A stretch of DNA of 64,000 nt. Source: Macrostomum hystrix. Lineage: Eukaryota; Platyhelminthes; Macrostomidae. How positions within the stretch are numbered: the stretch's first letter is position 1; every line of letters starts with the position of its first letter. A model generated the notes under the pieces. The model made no database searches. It saw only the letters and a program-made list of their open reading frames with translations, and was not told where the DNA came from. This document shows, in pieces, positions 1 to 10,300 of this stretch. A program made the position numbers and the translations under genes. The stretch lies in NCBI GenBank assembly GCA_950097015.1, contig CATNEN010000001.1:12918001-12982000 (forward strand). The letters run 5' to 3'.

Positions 1-753
1 GCGGATTGAGTCCATTTTGCATATCAGGGTTAAAATTCCAGGCAGAAGTTGGGCCATAGACATACGAGCGTATTATAAAAATGATGCTTTAAATTGCCGG
101 AGTATGTCAAACTCTCGGAAAGCAAAGCCAACCAGATTCTGTCCGGATACTTTTTGCGCACCCGGTATCATCAGCGTTCCAAATGTGTATCTTTCTTCCT
201 CTTTGCACTTTAACTGTGCGATGTGCTAGACTACGTTGGGCAAGTCTGGGATTAAACTAGACAGGAAGAAATGGAAGATGAGATAAGAAGGTTGGCATAG
301 TTTAGCAAATCCCGAGCCTGGCTTTGGGAAGAAATCTTGGTTCTGGTGAAGCCCAGTTTGACCAGTGCCCCTGTCAGGCGTCTGTAAGCCTGATGTGGGA
401 ACATCTTGGGAGTGTCCTCTTCTCGCTCCCTCCCAAGCCTTGAACTAATATTTACTTTTCCTTGCCACTTTCTAGGAAACTTTCTTCCCCCCAGCCGTAG
501 CTGTAGTTGTAGCTGGTTGCAAGTTGGATTGGGTAACATTCCATTGCCTTAGTCCTGGTCTCCTGTTTAGCATTTCTGTCCTGGTCTTCAGGCGACAATG
601 ACATTTTTCTCGGCTGTCATTTATCCGCACGAAGGCCATCGCCGAGCACCCTTAGTTTTTCGCCGTCACGGCACGTAAATTAAATTTTCTACAGCTATGA
701 ATCTCTACTTAGAGTGCCTCTACTTTTCTTAAACCTATTTCTAAAGTTTATGA
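1..753. other. Upstream of the first recognised INSC exon; no gene seen
   Basis: I see no convincing exon here. The first supported inscuteable exon begins at 1135 with the last base of a split codon, so at least one earlier exon must exist, either here or before the window. The open frame at 17-229 has no recognisable domain. Confidence 0.5.
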
Positions 754-1081
754 CAATAATAATAATAATAATTGCAGTAGGGCTGCGGGCAATGACACAT
801 AATTTGGTGACACTTGACCTGCAGCCTGCGAGGAGGCCATTCTACTGACTCCTGAGCACACATGCACACAGGTGTGTACACCTGCCCTGACTTTCTCATC
901 GTCAGGCAGTGTACTCTCTCACTGTGCCTTGGAGGTTGGCACTCAAGGCCGTAAATTGTACGACAAGCCCCCAAGCCTTCTCTCCGCGGCTGCGCCTCAA
1001 ATAAATGTGGCCTCGCCGCGGAATCGAACTAAGGGACCTTGGCGCGAAAGGCAAGCGTGTTAACCGCTGTGCCGGCGGCCG
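754..1081 (-). repeat. tRNA-derived SINE, family A, full-length copy
   Basis: Read on the minus strand this starts with a tRNA-like head. An A-box-like GGCACAGCGGTTA lies at 1061-1073 and a B-box-like GTTCGATTCC at 1020-1029. A conserved body of about 250 bp follows, ending in an AAT/ATT-rich 3' tail at 754-775. The same body recurs at 10231-10570, 11117-11321, in part at 12105-12180, and on the plus strand at 15948-16165. The copy lies in an inscuteable intron, with its head only about 50 bp from the acceptor at 1134. Confidence 0.85.
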
Positions 1082-1134
1082 CAATATCTAAAGGTTTCAA
1101 ACGCTACATTCCTAAACTCATTACCGAATCGCAG

Positions 1135-1306
1135 GTGCATTCAAGCTTCTCAGCTCAAGAGAGTCCATCCCCTGCTGGCCAACTTGACTAACAGCATTCG
1201 CAGCATTCTGCAGAATCTGCACCGACTCATTCCCACGCAGCAGCAGCAGCAGCCAATGTCACTGCCAAACTTTCATCCATCTTCTGAAGTTTCTAGCTTA
1301 AGCTTG
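1135..1306 (+). CDS. INSC: INSC exon: helical segment with poly-Gln
   Basis: The acceptor is CGCAG at 1130-1134 and the donor is GTGAGT at 1307. The codon frame starts at 1136 (CIQASQLKRVHPLL) and stays open for 57 codons, including five glutamines in a row, ending in phase 0. The other frames contain stops. Confidence 0.75.
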
Positions 1307-4300
1307 GTGAGTTTTTTAGCTGACACTTGAAAGCTTATAAATATGGATTTTCATTTTGTAAGCATGCACGAAAGCGAATAATAATATTCCCGACCCTTCA
1401 ATAGTCCACGAAGCCTTAGAAAAAGCGAAGTTTTCCAGAATCGCAGTCAACACAGTTCGATTCTTCTGGCAGATGTTGAACACAAAAAAACACACCTGTA
1501 ATGCCACACTTCGTCGCACCTCAATGGCATTTGATTTATTTATTAGGTTTAGCATGTGAAAGTGCATTTGTTCTAGCTTCTTATTATCAGAATATTTGCG
1601 CTAGTGGGTCATTGGAGTAAAGTTGTCAATCGTCCATAATGAAGTAATCCTAGGCAGTCCTATTTTCATTTCGAGTGAGCACTACTTATATGCCAAGTTG
1701 TGTGCCGAGTTAAATACTCACCTGAACGGGCAAGCCTATTTGTTCACGCCAGACGGACAACATGACGGACTGGACTCAGTGCAATGTTCTCAGGGTTGGC
1801 TATTTAATGAAAACTAAAAGCCATTAGCCGCCAGTCCCTCGGGTTTTTGTTGTAGAAGCAAAAAAGGCGTGTAGACTGACCGACACAACAGAGGACGGTG
1901 GGTCAGTGTGAAACAGAGAACTCACCGACACAACAGAGGACGGTGGGTCAGTGTGAAACAGAGAAACTGCTAGGAATTCTGTGCTCATGCTCAAAGCTCA
2001 TGTCGATTGGTTGAATATTTCGGGAGATACAGAAAAAATGTTAGTATTTGAAATACCCCCATTGGCAATCTACAGTTTATTAAATGGAAAGTCTAATTCA
2101 GTAATTATTAGTACAAAGACTGCTAACTAATAATAACAGCTCAAGCGAGCAAGGCTGGGCTGATCTGGCGGTGTAGCTGTGGCATGGAGGCTGGACTTGG
2201 GGGGGCGGAGCATCCGCTACCCCCGCCTCATCGTGTCGCCCTGCTCTGTCGCCTTGTTGAAAAAAAAAGAAAAAAAGAGGAGACTCAGAGCAGTGAGTTG
2301 GCTGCGGGATTGGTTTGAGGCTGGGGGGTGCAGGCAAGGCTTGGCTGGATGTTCTCCGCTATGGGCGCTCCTCAAATCTCGTCCTGTCCATGTCAATCAG
2401 TGTTCCATTGACTGCCCTTGTTACCTTAACGCGCGCCACCGCTAGCTGCATTGGCATATGCAGCAATATAGGCAAGCTTGCACCCGCTGCTGCTTGCAAG
2501 TCAGAAAATTGGCATCTTCTTTTAATGCATTTTAATTGGATGAAGCAACTCTTGGAATGTACTTTCAAGAGCATTCTCTTCTCAGCTGATTTCAAGGTTA
2601 GAAGAATGTGAGACAGAAAAAGAGAACAGCATTTAAGAGAAGGTGAGGAAAGAAAGAGTACTAGACTGAAGAGGGGAAGACGGGGGTAGAGGAGGAGAGA
2701 AGATGGAAAGAAAAAATGGAAGGGAGAAGATGGGAGGGTAGAGGATGGGAGGGTAGAGGATGGGAGGGTAGAGGATGGGAGGGTAGAGGATGGGAGGGTA
2801 GAGGATGGGAGGGTAGAGGATGGGAGGGTAGAGGATGGGAGGGTAGAGGATGGGAGGGTAGAGGATGGGAGGGTAGAGGATGGGAGGGTAGAGGATAGGA
2901 GGGTAGAGGATGGGAGGGTAGAGGATGGGAGGGTAGAGGATGGGAGGGTAGAGGATTGGATGGTAGAGGATTGGAGGGTAGAGGATTGGAGGGGAGAGAA
3001 TGGGAGGGTAGAGGATGGGAGGGGAGAAGATGGGAGGGTAGAGGATGGGAGGGTAGAGGATGGGAGGGTAGAGGATAGGAGGGTAGAGGATGGGAGGGTA
3101 GAGGATGGGAGGGTAGAGGATGGGAGGGTAGAGGATTGGATGGTAGAGGATTGGAGGGTAGAGGATTGGAGGGGAGAGAATGGGAGGGTAGAGGATGGGA
3201 GGGGAGAAGATGGGAGGGTAGAGGATGGGAGGGAAGATTGAAAATAAAATGGGATGGGATCGATTGCTCAGTTTCAGATGTCGATTTGTCAGCCATTTAG
3301 CTCGGATAGAGATAATTTTTTGAATGAAATTGCATAAAAAATCAGTGTGTTTGCTCTCTTTTCAATCTCAGCCAGATATTCCAGGCTGATCAAAAAGGAT
3401 CCTAAATGTAGAATTTATCCCAGCAATCAGCTTAGTGTGTACTTTTCTTTTTAATTCTTCGCTTGAGTCATGTCCTCCTGAGTTAGCTCAAGCAGCACCA
3501 GGCACTAATTGATCTCCAGCCTGCCAAGCTCCCTCTCTTCTGTCTCCGAGGGCTGATCGCTGCTTCCGATCTCAAATTAGTCGGTTAAAAAAATCTGCCA
3601 GACGATGAGCCAGGCTCTCTATCTCTGTCTCTATTCCTCTCTCTTCCTTATTTCTATTCCTCTCTCTTCCTTATTTCTATTCCTTTCTCTTCCTTATCTC
3701 TATGCCTCTCTCCCCCTCATCTCTATGCCTCTCTCTCCCTCATCTCTATGCCTCTCTCTCCCTCATCTCTATTCGTCTCTCTCCCTCATCTCTATGCCTC
3801 TCTGTCCCTCATCTCTATTCGTCTCTCTCCCTCATCTCTATGCCTCTCTCTCCCTCATCTCTATGCCTCTCTCTCCCTCATCTCTATTCGTCTCTCTCCC
3901 TCATCTCTATGCCTCTCTCTCCCTCATCTCTATGCCTCTCTGTCCCTCATCTCTATGCCTCTCTGTCCCTCATCTCTATGCCTCTCTGTCCCTCATCTCT
4001 ATGCCTCTCTCTCCCTCATCTCTATGCCTCTCTGCCCCTCATCTCTATGCCTCTCTCTCCCTCATCTCTATGCCTCTCTCTCCCTCATCTCTATGCCTCT
4101 CTGTCCCTCATCTCTATTTGTCTCTATCCCTCATCTCTATGCCTCTCTCCCCCTCATCTCTATGCCTCTCTCTCCCTCATCTCTATGCCTCTCTCTCCCT
4201 CATCTCTATGCCTCTCTCCCCCTCATCTCTATTCGTCTCTCTCCCTCATCTCTATGCCTCTCTCGCCCTCATCTCTATGCCTCTCTCCCCCTCATCTCTA

Positions 4301-7300
4301 TGCCTCTCTCTCCCTCATCTCTATGCCTCTCTCTCCCTCATCTCTATGCCTCTCTCTCATCTCTATACCTCTATCTTCCTTGTTCATAAGCCTCTCATAT
4401 GCCACTCGTTTTAGGGAAATCAACATAATAATTATCCCACAAAATCTAATTTCAGAAGGAGCAGCACCTGCTGAATCTGATTGCAAAGTTGGACTCTGCG
4501 AATGCTCAGTAAGTAACTCAGAATTTTTTTCTATAACATTGTTTACTTAAATACATGCTGAAACGAACTCAGTGCTAGCTAGTACAAACATGCCTAAAGT
4601 ACTTTTATGTACATGTGATTTATTTTTCAGGCTGTTGGACATTTACATGCATGTCATGACACAACCACCTTTTGATGCCAGGTAAATTAGCCACTTGGAA
4701 TAAGTAGCTTTTATTGCCCACTTCTGTGTGAACTTTAATACCTCATTAACCACCTAGTCATTGGACAAGAGGGATCTAGAGGAGTGCTGAGGGGAGAATA
4801 GGCAAGGAGGAGACGAGGTGGGAAAAGAGACGAGGATGAGAATAGATGAGTAGACGAGGTGGAGTAGAGACGAGGGGGAGAAGAGACGAGGGGGAGAAGA
4901 GACTAGGGTGAGAATAGATGAGTAGACGAGGTGGAGTAGAGACGAGGGGGAGAAGAGACTAGGGTGAGAAGAGATGAGGGGGAGAAGAGACGAGGGTGAG
5001 AAGAGATGAGGGTGAGAATAGACGAGGGTGAGAATAGACAAGGGTGAGAATAGACGAGGGTGAGAATAGACAAGGATGAGAATAGACGAGGGTGAGAATA
5101 GACAAGGGTGAGAATAGACAAGGGTGAGAATAGACGAGGGTAAGAATAGACGAGGGTGAGAATAGACGAGGGGGAGAAGAGATGAGGGGGAGAAGAGACG
5201 AGGGTTAGAATAGACGAGGGGGAGAAGATACGAGGGGGAGAAGAGACGAGGGGTTGAAGAGACCAGGCGGGGAAAGGCGATGAGGAGAGAAGAAAAAGGA
5301 AAACTACGATAAGATGTTTTAAGGAAGAGATAAGATTTGAGGGATATTTCCCTCTGCACTTATCTTCCTGCAATACTCGTATCTGCCAGATTTAATTCAC
5401 GCCGTTTCTGGTTGAAAGTTTAAAATCAGCCTTGAGCATCCACTTTCGTAGAAAGCTGAGAGAAGCTGCAAATGGCAGCTGCCTGGGACTGCAGGATGGA
5501 AATTGTGCTTGCGAAGGATCCGAGGGTCTCGCCTGAGAACGGAGCGGGTGAAGAGGGTGCTAGGGGATTTCAGAAGGTCCCTGAGGCCACTTTGCCATTG
5601 CAACAGTAGCCGCTTTGATTGAGTAGAGGGGGGAGCAAAATGAAGAAAAGGGGAAAAGCTTAGCGAATGTCGCAACTGGAGGGGATTTGGAGCATTTCTT
5701 AGAAAGCCGTCCAGCAAGGCTTGGGTTGGGGCGGCCGGGTCGGTACTAATACCCCAGGGATATTCCATCGGCTCTGTCTAAATCAAAGTGGGGGCTGTTA
5801 TGAGGATTTAGCTTTTTCACCCGTCCCAGATTGCCATTTCGTCTTTGTGTGGCTTCTTGTACGCTTGGCGATGATTCAGTTGGGGAGTTTTCCCAGCCCT
5901 GGATCGCCTTATACTCGTACTTCTAGAATGGAACGCAATAAAATTTATGGCTAGTCTAGAAACACAAAGAATGGCTTTCAGCAGTCAGAACGGCTCGCTG
6001 AAGAAATTTGGCTTCAGAATACCATTTTTATGGCTTCAGGACATTGCGGAAGTCTTAAAAAACTCATCTTTAAGGCTTTTAGCTCGTTGTTTTTACCGTG
6101 CTAATTAATGATTTTTATACTCGCCCAGCTCGTAGTTGAATGCCGAAAAAACTCTAGCAAAACACGACTTGCTCAGTAAAATAAACTATTGAAACCAATT
6201 TCACTAGCATAATTTTAAAATCTCAACTCAGCATTTTGTTAATCTTATGAGTAGAAACACGTTTCCATGTTTGCGTTTGAGCGTGACATTTAGGAAATTT
6301 AATCTGCTGAACTAGACAAGAAAAAATCTTAATCTGCTTTGGCACGCCATCAAGGAAGTAGAATTTTAAAATGAAATATGTTTTTCGTCTTCGCTTGAAC
6401 AGCAATAAAATGTTTTTATACCTTCAAGAAATTTTTGATGAAAGCTGAGAAAAACACAAATAATTACTTTTGATACTTTGCGTTCAGTTAATTTTAAGAA
6501 TAGATCATTGTGGACCGTCTTTTAAGCTAATATGGTCATAAGGGGACTTGGTAGATAGTCATCAATTATCCAAATTGGTCATAGATAGTCAGAGATGGTC
6601 ATAGATAGCCAGAGATGGTCATAGACAGTAAGAGATGGTCATAGATAGCCAGAGATGGTCATAGACAGTAAGAGATGGTCATAGACAGCCAGAGATGGTC
6701 ATAGACAGTCAAATATGGTCATAGACAGCCAGAGATGGTCATAGACAGCCAGAGATGGTCATAGACAGCCAGAGATGGTCATAGACAGCCAGAGATGGTC
6801 ATAGACAGTCAAATATGGTCATAGACAGTCAGAGATGGTCATAGATAGCCAGAGATGGTCATAGACAGTAAGAGATGGTCATAGACAGCCAGAGATGGTC
6901 ATAGACAGCCAGAGATGGTCATAGACTGCCAGAGATGGTCATAGACAGCCAGAGATGGTCATAGACAGCCAGAGATGGTCATAGACAGTCAAATATGGTC
7001 ATAGACAGTCAGAGATGGTCATAGATAGCCAGAGGTGGTCACGTGTAGTCACAGATGATAATATCTGGTCATGGAGTTTCAGAAACCTCCCAGATCTTTC
7101 TCTAACAGGCATTCCTATCATAACTGACCATCGCAGATTCCTGGTAGTCAACGGCCACCTTCCGCCAGTTGAATCAGTTCTTAGACTCCTGTCAGAAGCT
7201 GCCGAAGCATTTTCCGCGGTCCTGGACGTGGCTGAGCTGTCGCTGCTTGACTTAGTGGTCGGCGCGGTGCGCTGCAAAACTTCAGGAGCGAATTTCACGG

Positions 7301-10300
7301 TGGCTCTTCGAGACCTGCTGCGATTGGCGATGAAGAGTGAACGACTCAGCTGCCTGGTTGCCAGGGTGAGTGAAACTGGTTGCTAGGGTGTGAGTGAAAC
7401 TGGTTGCTAGTGTAAAAGGAACAGGAACAGAGATAAAAGCAAAAGTGAAGACAGGTGAGCTAGAAAGGTAGCTCAACTATCAATTAATCACCCATGGTTG
7501 AGAATAACGACCTGGTTAATTGCAAAGCCATCGAGTCGTGCTTTCCCCCTGACACTCGAAATCCGTCGGCATTAATTCGAGAGAATCCGTTGGCACTTCA
7601 CCAGTTCCCTCACTTCAACACCCTTCGAAGTCTGTCCGTTTAACTGCGCCGCAGTTGCTCAAACGAGGCGAACACGGGATTTCAAAGAGATGCTGAGAAA
7701 ACGAACGCGAATAAGTAGTCGATGAAGCCTTCCCAAAGACATTGGAATTTTATGGGACCAAACCGGACCTCGTCAGAATAACCTTCTGCTTCTCCATATA
7801 CACACGGTTCGTGAGTACCCCCCACACCTTTCTGTTCTCCCAGGCGCATTCAGATAATTGCGTACTTGACCAGGTCAGCTCTCGGAGGGCCGGTAGGTGA
7901 ATGCCGGATGGATAAGAGGCCCGATGGGGATGACAGCTATTATCGGAAATCACTGGGTTCTCCGGTTAATAGCTGCCCTCAGTGAATCAGCCCCGCAGCA
8001 GGATCTCATTTCCTGTCTCTCTCCTGTCGCCACCCGCTCACTTGGTGGATCACGAAATGGAGGACGGGTTGTTGGGGATGGGAACGACCGGTCAGTCCCT
8101 CCGTCACTCTCCATCATCGCACCCGTCCGCCTGATCCCTGCTCCCACATTTCTCACCCGCTGCACCCTTGGATCTGCCCCCAGAGAATCGGGTGGTGTGC
8201 GGACACATACAATAAACTATATTTTTCGCTATCTCTCTACTTCTCTCGATGTCAGTCATAAGTCGGTGGGAGTGAACATTGTGTGCTACACCGCGCTTTG
8301 CCACTGCACAGGGATACACACAGCTTCTCCAGGATGTGCGGACTGGAATTAATCTTCTCTGTCGTGAGCAGCCAGCTCTGCTGATTACAGTATTCTTTTT
8401 TATAGCAGATTAACGCCAGTCACCGCTGCTATCCACACCCCGAGTTTCTCACCCTTGACCGGTTACGCTCTAATATTATTGGCCCCATAGTTATTGCTCG
8501 ATGAATGCGCTGTGAAGCGCTGTGAAGTTAAATGCATTATTTATAATTTACAATACTGCTATATATATGTACAAACTCAATGTACGAGTGCTGAGAACAT
8601 GAGAACTGAGCACATGAGAACTGAGCACACGAGAACTGAGCACATGAGAACTGAGCACATGAAAACTGAGCACATGAGAACTGAGCACATGAGAACTGAG
8701 CACATGAGAACTGCTGACCACATGAGAACTGAGCACATGAGAACTGAGCACATGAGAACTGAGCACATGAGAATTGAGTACATGAGAACTGAGCACATGA
8801 GAACTGAGCACATGAGAACTGCTGACCACATGAGAACTGAGCACATGAGAACTGAGCACATGAGAACTGCTGACCACATGAGAACTGAGCACATGAGAAC
8901 TGAGCACATGAGAACTGAGCACATGAGAACTGAGCACATGAGAACTGAGTACATTAGAATTGAGCACATGAGGACTGAGCACATGAGATCTGAGCACATC
9001 AGAATTGAGCACATGAGGACTGAGCACATGAGATCTGAGCACACGAGAACTGAGCACATGAGAACTGAGCACATGAGAACTGAGCACATGAGAACTAAGC
9101 ACATGAGAACTGAGTACATTAGAATTGAGCACATGAGAACTGAGCACATGAGAACTGAGTACAGTTAGAAAATTAGCAAACCCAAGATCACTCGGAGCTG
9201 TTTAAATCCTATTTTTAGGCCGGCGCAGTGGAGACCCTGCTGCAGGTGTGCTCAGACCGTGGCCAGAGGAAGTACTGGCCGCTGGCTCTGCGAGCTCTGT
9301 CCTGCATCTGCTGTGTTGAAGAGTCGATTCGTCGGTTTGATCAGGTCTGTGAGCAGTTTCTGATTGTCATCTAGCTTAATTTTAGTCTTTTCATGCAGAA
9401 AAGAGATTCGTCAGACCCGTTTGTCCACTCGGGATCGCTAACTAAATGCAAATTAAGGTAGCTGCCGTATTTTAAATTTGCAATCAGATTGAAATTCTTA
9501 GCTGAGTGATCGCAAATTAGTTAAGTAGAACCTTAGCACGGGAAGTCATTTTTAATTGGTTGAAATAGTATTTAGTAAAGTGTGAGGATACAAAGCTAGT
9601 GATAATGAAAACCTACATCCTGAGCTCATCAACTCATCACGCACTGTCGAATTCACAGCTCAGCGGACTGTCAATTGTGAGCTGCTTACTGGGCGAGTTG
9701 GGCAACTCCGAGATGGTCAGGGCTGAGGCGGCTGGGGTCGTCGCGCAGCTCACAAGTCCATGCGTTCTTGGCAAGGGCAAGGACCTGCTGGGCTGCCTGA
9801 CTAGTCACGCCGAGTCGCTTGTGAGGTCACTGACGCGTGAGTCGCTACGCTTGACTGCTCAACTGTATTTAGACACGTTTATAGTTGTCCTATTGATGAC
9901 AGATCAGGTTAATCAAAATGAGTTGCATTGACAAGCGTTTAAGTAAGAAACATGGAAAAATTATTTTTCTGAATAACGCCCAAACCCTCGCAACAGTGCT
10001 GTCCAAGGAGGCGAACTGTCACGACGTGTTCCTACTGGCCTCAGCTGCCATAGCCAACATTACATTCATTAGCCCGGCCAGCTTTGAGTATATGCTCAAG
10101 TACAACACTATCAGAGCATTGGTGGATGCGTGCCAGCTGAGCAAGGCGGCCTCGCTGTTTGCCAAGGACCAGGTAACCAGACTAATTTCCGTATTTTTTT
10201 CGAATCGTTTTGGGTATCTTCAATTTATAAATAATAGTAATCATATTATTGCAGGAGGGCTGCGGGCAATGGCACATCATTTGGTGACACTAGACCCGCA

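Noticed and set aside
2661-3296. Long repetitive open frame on the minus strand (SHPLP repeats)
   Set aside because: It is a by-product of a 15-bp minisatellite in an INSC intron. The opposite strand is equally open.
3605-4550. Overlapping 210-280 codon plus-strand frames rich in Leu/Ser/Pro
   Set aside because: All three frames are open because the 23-bp unit cycles through frames. It is intronic with no gene-like signal.
4754-5373. Repetitive 150-200 codon minus-strand frames
   Set aside because: Products of the 16-bp purine-rich minisatellite.
5397-5768. 123-codon minus-strand frame in an INSC intron
   Set aside because: No recognisable domain, no splice or regulatory context, and it is antisense to the host intron.
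6530-7050. CRISPR-like regularly spaced repeat
   Set aside because: The units are directly adjacent, without unique spacers. It is an ordinary minisatellite in animal DNA.
8494-9168. 224-codon frame of MRTEH repeats and its antisense frames
   Set aside because: The 15/18-bp units are multiples of three, so both strands are open by construction.
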